Assembly: GCA_030427805.1 (NCBI GenBank)
Contig: JAUICP010000003.1
Span: 257,758 to 321,757 of the forward strand
From: Bdellovibrionia bacterium
Lineage (GTDB): Bacteria; Bdellovibrionota; Bdellovibrionia; Bdellovibrionales; JAGQZY01
Direction: 5' to 3'
Length of the DNA stretch: 64,000 nt
In this document: piece after piece, positions 48,819-59,813 of the stretch
How positions within the stretch are numbered: the stretch's first letter is position 1
How the letters are laid out: every line of letters begins with the position of its first letter
Made by a program: the position numbers and the translations under genes
Notes under the pieces: model-generated
Told to the model about the DNA's origin: nothing
Database searches by the model: none
The model's input: only the letters and a program-made list of their open reading frames with translations

Positions 48819-48999
48819 TATAGACAGGCCCTTCTCAACTTGCGAGTCCTTTCGGATCTGACAAAAAGCATTATTTGAAAATTCGGTCCTGAAAGGGGGC
48901 ATCTTCTTCCTAGAACCTTTGGCAAGAGGCGTTTTCCAGACCTTTAGAGATTTAAGAGTCCACCGAAAAGCTATTAACAACCAAGTTCAGGAGGAACTC

Positions 49000-49212
49000 A
49001 TGGAGACCTTAAATCAATCCCAACTCAACGAAGAACTACTTCAGGACGAAAAGTATTTGGTCTTTTTTGAAAACGAAAATAATTGCCCACTTTGTGGGAC
49101 CGATCTCGAGCTATCTTACGATAGCAACTACCAAACGAGAACTGTCAGAGAATCGGCCCAATGCCCTTCTTGCAAAATACAAATTAAATCGCGCGAATTT
49201 GCCATTCAGTAG
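49000..49212 (+). CDS. Small zinc-ribbon-like protein
   Basis: CPLCGTDLELSYDSN...CPSCKIQIKSREFAIQ; ATG preceded by AGGAGG. Confidence 0.65.
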   Translation: METLNQSQLNEELLQDEKYLVFFENENNCPLCGTDLELSYDSNYQTRTVRESAQCPSCKIQIKSREFAIQ

Positions 49213-49221
49213 CCAAGCAAA

Positions 49222-49256
49222 AATTCGACGGACCTACCAGACCTGTCCGTCGAATT
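49222..49256. terminator. Bidirectional Rho-independent terminator
   Basis: AATTCGACGGAC-N11-GTCCGTCGAATT with A-rich upstream and CTTTTT downstream, between convergent genes. Confidence 0.85.
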
Positions 49257-49271
49257 CTTTTTAGCAGTCGA

Positions 49272-51194
49272 TCAAGAAGCTGAATCACCATTCTCTTCTT
49301 CAAGAGACTCTTCGTGACTATTGAAATAACTAAAAATGTTTTGCGCATCTTTTTGTGAAATGCTTTTCACAACCGCCAACTGCTCGACCGATGCATTCTG
49401 AATTTTTTCTAAAGTTTTAAAGTGACTCAACAAAGCCTTTTTCTTCTTAGGCCCCAGACCAACGATATCATCCAACTGACTCGAAAAACTCTCTTTATCC
49501 CTGAGACTGCGATGAAATTCGATGGCAAAGCGATGGGCTTCGTCGCGCAAACTCACTAGAATCTGAAAGGCACTCGAGCCGCTGCGAAAAGTCACAGGGT
49601 TCGATCGCCCGGGGAGGTAAAAACGCTCTTCGGTTTCTTCGATCTCTTGATCTGAAAACTTCCCCTGGGTCCGCGCTTTGGCCAGTCCCACTACCGGTAT
49701 ATCTTCGCGGCCAATTTCTTTAAGGACTTCCACGGCCACACGCAATTGGCCCTTTCCGCCGTCTATGACAATCAATTGCGGATCTTCGTACTCTTTGTGT
49801 TTAAAGCGACGTCCAAGAACTTCAGCCATCGAAGCATAATCATTGGGACCTTCAACGGTTTTAATTTTATAGCGTCGATACTGATCCTTATTGGGCTGAC
49901 CATCCTCAAAGACCACTTGTGACGCCACTGAGTTTTTACCTTGAAAGTTTGAAATATCGTAACATTCAATGCGGTAAGGAAAATCAGGCAAATGAAACTT
50001 CTTCTGAATGAGTTTTAAAGCTTTATTGCGTTTTTCTTCTTTAGAGACCTGGCCCATAAAGTGAGATTCTGCATTTTGACGAGCTAAATGTACTAAGCTC
50101 TGTCCCCGAGCACTTCCGCCAAAGTAAACTTGAACCTTTCGGCCACTCCTCTCGTGGAGAACTGCAGCCAATAAATTGTAGAGATCCTTACCCCAATCGA
50201 TGGGGACGATCACCTCATCAGGAATCACATTGTCTTCATAGTATTGATTGATAAAAGAAACGAGCCATTCTCTCGGGTCTTCTTTTTTCGAATCCGGATC
50301 AATATGGGCAAAAAAGCTCGAGCGATTTCCTATGACTCGACCTTTTCTAATGTGCAGACTCTCGATGAGAGTTCCACGGTTATCTCCAAAGTAACCAAAC
50401 ACATCTTGATCCACATCATTACTTTGGGCGTCGTTCACAACCGTTTGCTGTTCGAGAATTTTCTTGATCGATTCTATCGAGTCGCGAATTTTTGCTGCCG
50501 CCTCATAGTTTTCGTTATCGGATTCGGTCCACATCATTTCTTCGAGCTCGACAATGACCTTCTTGTTTTGATTCCTTAAAAAGTTGAGAGCTCCTTTGAG
50601 ATCTTTGCGATAGCCCTTTTCGTCGACATAATCGACACAAGGAGCCTTACAACGGCCGATCTGATAGGTCATACAGGGCCGCTTTCTCGATTTCATAAAA
50701 GCGTCTTTGCAATCGCGAATCATAAAGGTTTTATTCAAAAACCGAATTGTTTCTTTTACCGCATAACCACTGGTATAGGGGCCAAAATAAAGTCCACCAT
50801 CACTCCGAACTTTTCGAGCCACGTACAATCGAGGAAAGGAGTCAGCATAACTCACCTTGATGTAGGGATAAGCCTTGTCGTCCTTAAGTCGAATATTATA
50901 GCGCGGGCGATGTTTTTTTATGAGTGAAGCCTCTAGGAGAAAGGCTTCGACCTCTGTTTTAGTGAGAATGTAATCAATATGATCGATATTACCCACAAGT
51001 AGCTTGGTCTTTGGCGAAATATCTTTCGCTTCAGTAAAGTAACTGCGCACACGGTTCTTTAGATTTTTCGCCTTCCCCACATATATGACTTTCTCGGATT
51101 TATTTTTCATCAAATAAACCCCAGCTTGTTTTGGAAAGTCTTTTACTTTTTCTTTAAGCTGCTCTTTTTTTGTGAGGTTTTTATTATCTTCCAT
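49272..51194 (-). CDS. uvrC: UvrABC system protein C
   Basis: GIY-YIG (GVYLMKNKSEKVIYVGKAKNLKNRVRSYF), UvrC endonuclease core, HhH C-terminus. Confidence 0.97.
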   Translation of the reverse strand: MEDNKNLTKKEQLKEKVKDFPKQAGVYLMKNKSEKVIYVGKAKNLKNRVRSYFTEAKDISPKTKLLVGNIDHIDYILTKTEVEAFLLEASLIKKHRPRYNIRLKDDKAYPYIKVSYADSFPRLYVARKVRSDGGLYFGPYTSGYAVKETIRFLNKTFMIRDCKDAFMKSRKRPCMTYQIGRCKAPCVDYVDEKGYRKDLKGALNFLRNQNKKVIVELEEMMWTESDNENYEAAAKIRDSIESIKKILEQQTVVNDAQSNDVDQDVFGYFGDNRGTLIESLHIRKGRVIGNRSSFFAHIDPDSKKEDPREWLVSFINQYYEDNVIPDEVIVPIDWGKDLYNLLAAVLHERSGRKVQVYFGGSARGQSLVHLARQNAESHFMGQVSKEEKRNKALKLIQKKFHLPDFPYRIECYDISNFQGKNSVASQVVFEDGQPNKDQYRRYKIKTVEGPNDYASMAEVLGRRFKHKEYEDPQLIVIDGGKGQLRVAVEVLKEIGREDIPVVGLAKARTQGKFSDQEIEETEERFYLPGRSNPVTFRSGSSAFQILVSLRDEAHRFAIEFHRSLRDKESFSSQLDDIVGLGPKKKKALLSHFKTLEKIQNASVEQLAVVKSISQKDAQNIFSYFNSHEESLEEENGDSAS

Positions 51195-51205
51195 GGTCGC
51201 GAATC

Positions 51206-53338
51206 TTAATCTTTGGGCAATTTAGCGGGCTTTTCTAACTCTTTAAGCGCTTCATTACTCGCCTTATCTATAGAGTCACCCGACATCATGGTTAGCTGAA
51301 TCACTTCAAGTCGGCGAATTTCATCGCGAAGGTTGGCTGCCTTTTCGAAGTCCAATTCCTTCGCCGCCGTTGATTTCTTGTTGTGGAGTTTTTTGATTTC
51401 CTTAGCCAGATCCTCTGCCGACCCTTTGTAAACGGTTTTACTCTCGGCTAACTTCATATCTCGTTTGGTCATCCCTGGAAGAGGTGCCGCTGGCGTCGTT
51501 GAACCGTATATTTCCAAAAGACCCTCTTTGACTTTTTTGCGAATGGTTTTGGGCTCAATCCCATGCTTTTTATTGTAATCCATTTGTTTTTTGCGGCGGC
51601 GCTCGGTTTCTTCCATGGCCGCTTTCATACTATCGGTTACTTTTTCACCGTAAAGAATGACCCGGCCTTCGGCATTTCGGGCCGCCCTTCCGATGGTCTG
51701 AATGAGCGAGCGCTCCGAGCGCAGGAACCCTTCTTTATCCGCATCCGTTACGGCAACCAGTGAGACCTCAGGAATATCGAGCCCTTCGCGAAGAAGGTTA
51801 ATTCCAATCAAAATATCAAAAACACCCAGGCGAAGATCACGAATAATTTCGGTTCGCTCTACGGTTTTAATATCACTATGGAGGTATTTTACTTTAAGGC
51901 CCAAGCCCTGATAGTACTCGGTTAGATCTTCGGCACTCCTCTTTGTAAGAGTCGTAATAAGAACGCGTTCATCTTTTTCCACGCGCAAACGAATCTCACC
52001 CAGGAGATCATCGACTTGGTGTTTGGCCGGGCGCACTTCTATGACAGGATCGACGAGGCCCGTCGGTCGAATAATTTGTTCAACGATCAATCCCTCACTC
52101 TTATTCATCTCGTAGGGGCCCGGAGTCGCCGACACATAAACAACCTTATCCACGTAGTCTTCAAATTCTTGAAAGTTAAGGGGTCTATTATCCAGGGCCG
52201 ATGGCAGGCGAAATCCATGTTCGACCAGAGTGGTTTTTCTGGCTCGATCGCCCCGGTACATTCCACCAATCTGTGGCACGGTAATGTGGGACTCATCGAT
52301 AAAACAAAGGTATTCCTCGGGAAAGTATTCGAGCAAGGTCGGTGGCGGATCCCCCGGGTTGCGCCCAGTGAGGTGGCGCGAGTAATTCTCAATGCCTTGG
52401 CAAAAACCCAACTCCTCCATCATTTCGATATCATAGTAGGTTCTTTGCTCGAGCCTTTGGGCTTCGAGGTATTTCATATTCGAAGTCAGTTGATTGAGCC
52501 GTTCCCGCAGCTCAACCTGAATTGATTCAATGGCTTTTTTCTTTTGATCTTCGGGGGTCACATAATGGCTACCTGGATAAATTGCAATTTGATCGAGATC
52601 GGCAATCACCTGCCCCCTTAAGGGATCGACCCAGGCTAAGCGATCTACAAAATCACCAAAGAATTCGACACGAATGACTTGGGAGTCTTCGTAGGGTGGA
52701 AAGACTTCGACAATATCTCCCCTGACCCGAAAGGTTCCCCGGTCGAAATCAACATCGTTGCGCTTGTAAAGAATGCGAACGAGTTCGCGCAAGAAGTGAT
52801 CGCGCTTCAATTCTTTATTGGCAAAAATCTGGAGCATCATATTTTCGTAGGCTTCTGGAGAACCCAAACCGTAGATACAACTGACAGAACTCACGATGAT
52901 GGTATCTCGCCGATCAAAGAGCGAGCGTGTGGCCGAGTGGCGCATCCGATCGATTTGGTCATTAATCGATGAGTCCTTTTCGATAAAAGTATCCGTCGAA
53001 GGTATATAGGCCTCGGGCTGATAGTAATCGTAATAACTGACAAAATACTCCACCGCATTGTTGGGGAAGAGTTCTTTGAACTCTCCGTACAACTGAGCAG
53101 CCAAAGTTTTATTCGGAGCAAGAATGAGGGCCGGCAAATTAGTGCGTGCAATGGTGTTGGCCATGGAAAATGTCTTTCCACTTCCAGTCACACCGAGAAG
53201 TACCTGGTGTTGAGAACCGGATTCAATATGACTCACCATTTGCTTGATAGCCTCGGGCTGATCCCCCGATGGCTTAAAATCACTGATCAATTCCATGTCG
53301 CGAACATAGGCGGCTCGCTTGTTGACACTCATCCTCAT
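51206..53338 (-). CDS. uvrB: UvrABC system protein B
   Basis: [44 protein letters not shown]-terminal UVR motif. Confidence 0.97.
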   Translation of the reverse strand: MRMSVNKRAAYVRDMELISDFKPSGDQPEAIKQMVSHIESGSQHQVLLGVTGSGKTFSMANTIARTNLPALILAPNKTLAAQLYGEFKELFPNNAVEYFVSYYDYYQPEAYIPSTDTFIEKDSSINDQIDRMRHSATRSLFDRRDTIIVSSVSCIYGLGSPEAYENMMLQIFANKELKRDHFLRELVRILYKRNDVDFDRGTFRVRGDIVEVFPPYEDSQVIRVEFFGDFVDRLAWVDPLRGQVIADLDQIAIYPGSHYVTPEDQKKKAIESIQVELRERLNQLTSNMKYLEAQRLEQRTYYDIEMMEELGFCQGIENYSRHLTGRNPGDPPPTLLEYFPEEYLCFIDESHITVPQIGGMYRGDRARKTTLVEHGFRLPSALDNRPLNFQEFEDYVDKVVYVSATPGPYEMNKSEGLIVEQIIRPTGLVDPVIEVRPAKHQVDDLLGEIRLRVEKDERVLITTLTKRSAEDLTEYYQGLGLKVKYLHSDIKTVERTEIIRDLRLGVFDILIGINLLREGLDIPEVSLVAVTDADKEGFLRSERSLIQTIGRAARNAEGRVILYGEKVTDSMKAAMEETERRRKKQMDYNKKHGIEPKTIRKKVKEGLLEIYGSTTPAAPLPGMTKRDMKLAESKTVYKGSAEDLAKEIKKLHNKKSTAAKELDFEKAANLRDEIRRLEVIQLTMMSGDSIDKASNEALKELEKPAKLPKD

Positions 53339-53572
53339 AAAAACCTCAATTCACTAATCAGGTAGCTTATAGGTCGCCTCCTCCAGAAACAAGCCTCCCT
53401 TGTCAGAATCGGATTCATTTTTCGAATGAACCTTGATTCGACCTTTGGAGCCTGATAGCTTCCCCTTGAAACAGGGCAATAATCACCTGTTTTAAACACT
53501 TTAGCTGGCTAAATTTCAATTGATTTTCAGTTGGAAGGGTTTTAGGGTCCTATCAAAAGCAAGGAGAAATGG

Positions 53573-54037
53573 ATGAAAGGGAATAAAGCAGTTCTTGAAA
53601 TGCTCAACGAAGTTCTCGAGGGTGAACTCACAGCAATTAATCAGTACTTCCTTCACGCGCGAATCTGTAAAGACTGGGGCTACAATAAACTCGCTGACTA
53701 TCTCTACAAAGAGTCCATTGACGAAATGAAGCATGCTCAAGAACTTATTGATCGCATTCTCTTTCTTGAAGGACTTCCCAATTTACAAAAACTGGGTGCA
53801 CTTAATATTGGAGAAACCGTACCGGAAATGCTCGAGGGTGACCTTAAGCTTGAACAAATCGCAATCCCGCGCCTGAAAAAAGGGATCGAACTTTGTCTTG
53901 ATAAATCAGACCACGCCACGCGGGAACTTCTAGAGCACATTCTCGTCAACGAAGAGGAACACGTGGACTGGATCGAAGCTCAACAGAAAATGATTTCTGA
54001 TATGGGTCTGCAGAACTACCTTTCTCAGCAGATGTAA
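53573..54037 (+). CDS. bfr: Bacterioferritin
   Basis: LEGELTAINQYFLHARICKDWG and YKESIDEMKHAQELIDRILFLEGLPNLQ incl. the Met heme-ligand position. Confidence 0.95.
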   Translation: MKGNKAVLEMLNEVLEGELTAINQYFLHARICKDWGYNKLADYLYKESIDEMKHAQELIDRILFLEGLPNLQKLGALNIGETVPEMLEGDLKLEQIAIPRLKKGIELCLDKSDHATRELLEHILVNEEEHVDWIEAQQKMISDMGLQNYLSQQM

Positions 54038-54071
54038 TTTCATAATTCCATGAATGAAAAATGTGATGGAG

Positions 54072-54275
54072 CTAAGCCGTCTGCTGGGGATCGGTGTCTT
54101 GAACCTCTTGCGGGTTTGCTTGATCGATCATCTCTTGGATTTTTTCTTGGCAGATTCCGCAGCTGGTTCCAGCTCCGGTTTTTTCGCAAATTTTCTGGAG
54201 TGAACATGGGCCTCCATGTTCGATTTCCGACTGTATTTGCTGATCTCTTACTGCTTTACAAACACACACTATCAT
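54072..54275 (-). CDS. bfd: Bacterioferritin-associated ferredoxin-like [2Fe-2S] protein
   Basis: MIVCVCKAVRDQQI...GAGTSCGICQEKI (CxC...CxxC). Confidence 0.85.
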   Translation of the reverse strand: MIVCVCKAVRDQQIQSEIEHGGPCSLQKICEKTGAGTSCGICQEKIQEMIDQANPQEVQDTDPQQTA

Positions 54276-54590
54276 GAAGACTAATTTCGGCGAAAACCCC
54301 CTATTTAGCAATCGAAAGCTTTTATCAATAAACTTTCATGTAAAGAATTCTATCATTCCGCCTATTTAGACATTTGATTTTCAATACCACTCTCAATAGC
54401 TTTTCATTTAGGCCTTATAGGTCATATTGCCTCAGCTAATGGGATTGAGTTTCCCAAAATGAGACACCTCTAAAGTCACTCCCAAAGGGCCTTTGCAGTC
54501 ACTTAATTTCACCTTCGCCGTCATATTTTACTCCCTGACCGAGGCCCTTAACTAAGCTACCATCGGTAGTAACAACAAAAAGGAAATCGA

Positions 54591-55262
54591 ATGATCAAAA
54601 CACAGCTCGAAAATGTGATCACTTGGATGAAAGAAAAACTCACCGAAGGAAATTACAAAACCATCGAAATCATCGGAGACCGACAGCTCGATCGCGCTCC
54701 TAATCTGACTTGCCTCGCCCACTCCGGCCTCGAAAAAACCGACTTTCTCGACATCCCAAAAGACTTTTTTCAGCAAATTTTTGAACTCCTAAAAAATACT
54801 CAGATTTCGGAGAAGGATACGAGCTATCTTGAAATCAAAATTATCGCACCCAATGAAATCAAACATATAAAACTCATTTCTCGGGCCAAAGAGCACGAAG
54901 AAAAAGTCGAGATCGCCAAAAAAGAATACATCGCAAGTTTTCCTGAAGAGCCTTTCGGTGAAGACTTCGCCAAACTCGTTGCCGATAGCCTCGAAGAGTT
55001 AGGTGAACTCACAAAAACCATCGACCCTCGAGACAACACGGGATTCGTTTTATGGCGTAACGATCAAGGTGGATTCGACCTCGGCACCTATGGATTTGGA
55101 CAAAGGGAAAGTCTTAAAAACCTTCCCAACAAACAAGAATTTATAGAGTGGATGAGTCAAGAGTCGCCGCGATCACTCTTAGAACTGGGTCTCCCTTTTA
55201 AGTCCGTGGAAATCATTGATCTGATTAAGATTCAGCGGATTATCCAGCAAAGAAAACTCTAG
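54591..55262 (+). CDS. Hypothetical protein
   Basis: 223-aa ORF, convergent with gltX, stops overlap. Confidence 0.65.
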   Translation: MIKTQLENVITWMKEKLTEGNYKTIEIIGDRQLDRAPNLTCLAHSGLEKTDFLDIPKDFFQQIFELLKNTQISEKDTSYLEIKIIAPNEIKHIKLISRAKEHEEKVEIAKKEYIASFPEEPFGEDFAKLVADSLEELGELTKTIDPRDNTGFVLWRNDQGGFDLGTYGFGQRESLKNLPNKQEFIEWMSQESPRSLLELGLPFKSVEIIDLIKIQRIIQQRKL

Positions 55263-56884
55263 AGGGCGGCAAGCGCCGTCTCGGCGCGCTGAATGAGCGA
55301 CTTGGTTGGAATAAGGGGCACGAGTTCTTTGAGTTCGGCACCGTGGGGTTTTCCGATGATGGCCACGCGGATGGGCATAAATAGGAATTTACCCTTAACA
55401 CCGGCTTTTTCTTTAACGGCGTCTTGCATTTCAGAAAAGTCGTCGGCAGTGAGGTATTCTTTATCGCGGGTTTTCAGTTCGGCAATCCAAGTGGCAAAAA
55501 CATCTTTGGTCGAATCCCAAGAAAGTGCGTCCTGAGCCGCCCCATCAATGGCAAAGCTCTGATCATTCATAGGAGCAAAGAGTTCCTTGGCATCAGAGAG
55601 CTTATCCATTCGGGTTTTATAGGTTTCCATGGCCGCATTCACCCAAGCCTCATTCACTGAGTCGGTATCAATTACGCCTTCAAGCCAGGGGAGAACTTCT
55701 TGCCACAGGCTTTGATTATCGAGTTCTTTGATGTGCTGAGAATTGACCCACGAAAGTTTTTCTTCATCAAAAACAGCGGGTGATTTATTCACACGCGAGA
55801 TTGAGAAGATCTTTACAAGCTCTTCGAATTTGAAAATATCTTTTTCATCCGGGTGCGACCATCCGAGTAAAGAAATATAATTGATAAGAGCATCGGGCAA
55901 AAAGCCTGTCGTGTGATACTCATTACAACTGGTAGCTCCGTGGCGCTTGGAGAGCTTTTGTTTGTCCGGCCCCAAAATCAATGACATATGACCAAATTGC
56001 GGCAGAACAAAGTCACTGGCAAAAAACTTCTTAAGACTCTCTTCTGATTTTTTAAAGTCTTCTTCCGAAGGCTTAGCACCAGTGTGGACTTTTTCGAGTT
56101 TGTCTTTAACAAATCCCATGAAATCCGAGGACTGAAAGAAACCGAGAACTTCTTTTTGCTGATCAGAACTCTTATGGAGCTCCTCGAGAAGCTCGTAAAT
56201 CATAAGCTGTCTCAAGGTATTGCTTAGGTGCTCTTCGGCCCGAAGAACGTGACTGATCGACATCAAGGCATCATCAATCGCACAACAAAAATTATAAACC
56301 GGCATACCGTTTGAGCGAAGAATAACAAAGTCGCCCACCATATCGGATTTGAATTCCACATCTCCGCGAACAAGATCATTGACCTTAAAAGTCTTTTCAA
56401 AAGAGTTGATCAAGCGAACCGCTCCCTGCTCCCCTTTTTTAACCCGCTCTAAGCCCTCTTCATAGCTCACTAGGGTTTCGGGGCGCGGAATACTGTGACC
56501 ATCGGCACTTTGCTTTTTAAGAGTATCGAGTTCTTCGTCGGTGCGAAAATCAAAATAGGCTTTGCCATTTTTTAAAAGAAAATGGCCAATGGCTTGATAG
56601 ATCGCCTGACGACGGCTTTGCCTGTAGGGGCCGTACTCGCCTTCATCGGCGAGAGTTCCGGCATTGGGGCCCTCATCCCAATCAAGGCCCAACCACTGGA
56701 GGTCCCCAATCTGCATCTTCAGAGCCTCTTCCGTGCTTCTCTCAAGATCTGTGTCCTCAACTCTCAATACGAACTCGCCACCCTGACTTTTTGCAAATAG
56801 ATAATTAAAGAGGGCCGTACGAGCTCCTCCAACGTGAAGGTAACCGGTGGGGCTAGGGGCAAAGCGAACGCGAATATCAGACAT
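55259..56884 (-). CDS. gltX: Glutamyl-tRNA synthetase
   Basis: RFAPSPTGYLHVGGARTALFNYLFA; KLSKRHGA (KMSKS equivalent). Confidence 0.96.
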   Translation of the reverse strand: MSDIRVRFAPSPTGYLHVGGARTALFNYLFAKSQGGEFVLRVEDTDLERSTEEALKMQIGDLQWLGLDWDEGPNAGTLADEGEYGPYRQSRRQAIYQAIGHFLLKNGKAYFDFRTDEELDTLKKQSADGHSIPRPETLVSYEEGLERVKKGEQGAVRLINSFEKTFKVNDLVRGDVEFKSDMVGDFVILRSNGMPVYNFCCAIDDALMSISHVLRAEEHLSNTLRQLMIYELLEELHKSSDQQKEVLGFFQSSDFMGFVKDKLEKVHTGAKPSEEDFKKSEESLKKFFASDFVLPQFGHMSLILGPDKQKLSKRHGATSCNEYHTTGFLPDALINYISLLGWSHPDEKDIFKFEELVKIFSISRVNKSPAVFDEEKLSWVNSQHIKELDNQSLWQEVLPWLEGVIDTDSVNEAWVNAAMETYKTRMDKLSDAKELFAPMNDQSFAIDGAAQDALSWDSTKDVFATWIAELKTRDKEYLTADDFSEMQDAVKEKAGVKGKFLFMPIRVAIIGKPHGAELKELVPLIPTKSLIQRAETALAAL

Positions 56885-56984
56885 GGTTTTCTCCTTGGGA
56901 AGAGACTCTCTTTTTCCCAAAATTTAAGCTAAGAAATTTAGTTAACATAAAAACCTGGCCAGGCCATCAAAAGCTATTTCAGAA

Positions 56985-57012
56985 CAAAAAAAACCGGGTT
57001 CAAAGACCCGGT
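56985..57012 (-). terminator. Rho-independent terminator of the carD-like gene
   Basis: Minus strand ACCGGGT-CTTTGA-ACCCGGT-TTTTTTT. Confidence 0.9.
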
Positions 57013-57042
57013 GTTTCAAAGCGCAATTTATTGTGAAAAATC

Positions 57043-57531
57043 TTAGAGGCCGAAGATTGCCTTTACTTCGTCTTGAGTTTCGAGCTCTTCGCGGCTTTTC
57101 GCCAAAGAAAGCTCTTTTAAAAGAAGAGTGCGAGCCGTGTCGAGCATCTTGCGCTCACCAAAGCTCAATTCTTTTTCAACCTTGAGTAAGAAGAGATCTC
57201 TGAGTACTTCAGCGATTTCATAGACAGAACCTGTCTTGATCTTCTCCATATATTCGCGGTATCGACGATTCCAAGTTTGGTTGTCGATTTTAATGTCTTT
57301 TTCTTTGAGGATGCCGATGACAGTATCAGCTTCTTCACTAGAAATGATGGGTCTTAAGCCCACTTGAGCGACGTTATCCATGGGAATCATGATTTTCATC
57401 CCACTATCAATGATTTTGATCGAGTAAAAAGTCTGCTTTTTACCGAAAATCTCTTTAGTTTCTATCGCAGTGACTTGGCCGACGCCATGTCCTGGATAGA
57501 CGGCGTTGTCACCTACGTTAAATTGCGCCAT
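57043..57531 (-). CDS. CarD/CdnL-like transcriptional regulator
   Basis: MAQFNVGDNAVYPGHGVGQVTAIETKEIFGKKQTFYSIKIIDSGMKIMIPMDN; start set at the internal Met. Confidence 0.9.
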   Translation of the reverse strand: MAQFNVGDNAVYPGHGVGQVTAIETKEIFGKKQTFYSIKIIDSGMKIMIPMDNVAQVGLRPIISSEEADTVIGILKEKDIKIDNQTWNRRYREYMEKIKTGSVYEIAEVLRDLFLLKVEKELSFGERKMLDTARTLLLKELSLAKSREELETQDEVKAIFGL

Positions 57532-57714
57532 CGGTCCTCCGATTTGTTCCCTGCCCAGTAATCTCAAAATGAGACAACCCGACCACGAAGTTATATCACT
57601 TTTGACACAGATTATCAAGGTGTGCTATAAGTCTTGAACCTTATTTTTCGATTATTCTCGAACTTACAGACAAACTCATGAAATCAGACCCTAAATTTGT
57701 GACAAATATTGTCA

Positions 57715-59649
57715 TTATTGGGGTTTATGGCTGATGACCAAGGAGTAGGATTGGGGGCCCATCGGAACATTTGAGCCCATCACTCGAAGCACGTATCGCC
57801 CCGGAGACAGGCGCAAATCCTGGTGCTCAAAGTTATCCAAGTGATTCTCGTAAACCTGGCTCTGGCCGTTTTCGTTGAAAAGGACCATGTCCAAGTCATT
57901 GACCAGGGCCGTTTCACTTCCAGGAGCTGCGGGGTAATCGGTCCACACCAAAGTCATCGATACCAGGGACGTCTGCTGGAGGGTAAACGAATAATCCTGA
58001 CTCTGCCCCTGATTTAAACCATCAAGGCGATCCTCTAAGACGAGCTTGTTCTGCCGAAGGCTCGCACTCCCTTGAACCATTCCAAATCCACTCTGAAAAC
58101 TCGGCCGAGGCCGATCAATTTCTTGAGTACGAGTCCCTTCTCCATATTGACCCGGGTACAAATCGAGAGCTGAGTTCATTAAAAGAGCTTTAATAAAAGA
58201 AGCCGACGGATTGCTTCGCGAGTAATAGATTTTCAAACCCTGTCGCACCAGGGCTGCCATACCAGCAACTAAGGGGGCGGACATGGATGTTCCTCCGGTC
58301 CAATTGTAAAACTCGTTGTAATCACCCCATAAACCAATAGCCCCCGGTGCATGACTTCGAGTGCTGAGCAAGTTGGTACCAGGTGCCACAACCTCCGGTT
58401 TTGTACGTCCATCAAGGGTGGGACCGCGACCACTAAAAGGGGCCAGGCCCTGGACATTATCCGAAAGATGATTACTCGCAAGGGGTTCAACGGGAAATCT
58501 CTGATTCAATGAACTCACTTGCGCTGCGGGCAACTGAATTCCACCCACAAAATTGAGATTCTCATTGGCTCCAACACTTAAAACGTTCTTTGCCGTCGCC
58601 GGCGAGGCAATCGAAGCCAGATCCACCTTGCCATCACCATCCCAATCACCCGCAAAATTTCCGACGGCTGTAATAAAAAGCATGTCGGGATTCTCCCAAA
58701 CGAAGCGATCAAAGTCGTAAGAAAGCCCATTGTACTCCCCTAGGTCTTGGCTCGATCCCCAAGAGTTAACGTGAATGCGACTCCCGGCCCCATAGGCTTC
58801 TAAGAAGAACTCACTGAGATTTCCGGGCAAACTAAAGCCACCAAAATTTTTTGAGTAAATATCCTGAACGATGGAAGCTGCCATTGGAGCCACTCCAATG
58901 ACTTGGCCATTTGACGACCGCCCCTGTCCGAGGGCCAAACCTGCCACATTGGTTCCATGTCCATAATCATCGCGCCAATCGGTTTCGTTGTAGATGTATG
59001 AGAGACCGCCAATAAAGTTTTCGATCAGATCAGGATGAAGCCCCTCCTGACCCGCACTCAATCCGGTATCGGCAAAACTGATTATTTCACCCTGGCCCAT
59101 GACTTGATTTTGCCAAAGACTCTCAACATCCAGGGCCCACAAACCCGACTCCGTTCCAGACAGGTCCGCGTAATCATCCCGTCCCGGCGTACTCGAGGCA
59201 TTGTGAATGATAATGTTAAAACTTTCTAATTCTGGGAGTTTTTCTAAGAATACGACATCTCTACTTTTTGCACGGTCTTTAAATTTTTTGAAATCCAGGT
59301 ACTCGGTTACTTTTTCAAGACGCCCCGAACCCGTTTTATAGAGAACAAAAACTCCGGGAACAAAGTCACTTTCAATGATTTGTCTTTGCGAAAGAGCTTC
59401 ACCACTCCGATCTCTGCAATCGAGATCGAGTAAGGCCTCTGTGACATCACCGCGAACGATAAAGGTTCTTTTACCCGGGTCAAAAAGCTCAACGACAAGC
59501 TCATACTCTTTTAAGGATTTATTGGTAACGGCTTGAGAACACTCAAGCCAGTGAACAGAGTTCGAAGGCTTTTGCCTATAGAACTCCCTGGCCCCGAAAA
59601 TCAGCGCACAAATCAGAAAAGTATGTACCATGGCCCGACTCAAGGGCAT
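57715..59649 (-). CDS. Secreted subtilisin-like (S8) serine protease
   Basis: ISFADTGLSAG (Asp), DDYGHGTNVAGLALG (His), GGTSMSAPLVAGMAAL (Ser), C-terminal pre-peptidase-like domain. Confidence 0.9.
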   Translation of the reverse strand: MPLSRAMVHTFLICALIFGAREFYRQKPSNSVHWLECSQAVTNKSLKEYELVVELFDPGKRTFIVRGDVTEALLDLDCRDRSGEALSQRQIIESDFVPGVFVLYKTGSGRLEKVTEYLDFKKFKDRAKSRDVVFLEKLPELESFNIIIHNASSTPGRDDYADLSGTESGLWALDVESLWQNQVMGQGEIISFADTGLSAGQEGLHPDLIENFIGGLSYIYNETDWRDDYGHGTNVAGLALGQGRSSNGQVIGVAPMAASIVQDIYSKNFGGFSLPGNLSEFFLEAYGAGSRIHVNSWGSSQDLGEYNGLSYDFDRFVWENPDMLFITAVGNFAGDWDGDGKVDLASIASPATAKNVLSVGANENLNFVGGIQLPAAQVSSLNQRFPVEPLASNHLSDNVQGLAPFSGRGPTLDGRTKPEVVAPGTNLLSTRSHAPGAIGLWGDYNEFYNWTGGTSMSAPLVAGMAALVRQGLKIYYSRSNPSASFIKALLMNSALDLYPGQYGEGTRTQEIDRPRPSFQSGFGMVQGSASLRQNKLVLEDRLDGLNQGQSQDYSFTLQQTSLVSMTLVWTDYPAAPGSETALVNDLDMVLFNENGQSQVYENHLDNFEHQDLRLSPGRYVLRVMGSNVPMGPQSYSLVISHKPQ

Positions 59650-59813
59650 AAGACCTGCGATAAGCCCCTCCTTCGCAGTGCCCGGAAGACTACTGATTTT
59701 CAGACTTTTTGTAAATAAGGCCCTTTGAAATAAACGAAATACTGTATTTTTAACCCTGAAAAAATGACGAAAACCCGGTAATTTGCAAAAAAATCAATTG
59801 TGCAAGCAGCTAA

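Noticed and set aside
51206-53338. LexA/SOS box upstream of uvrB
   Set aside because: No convincing palindromic operator seen in 53339-53570 by eye
55259-55262. Overlapping stop codons of gltX and the 54591 gene (CTAG)
   Set aside because: A convergent 4-bp overlap is common in compact genomes and not evidence of regulation
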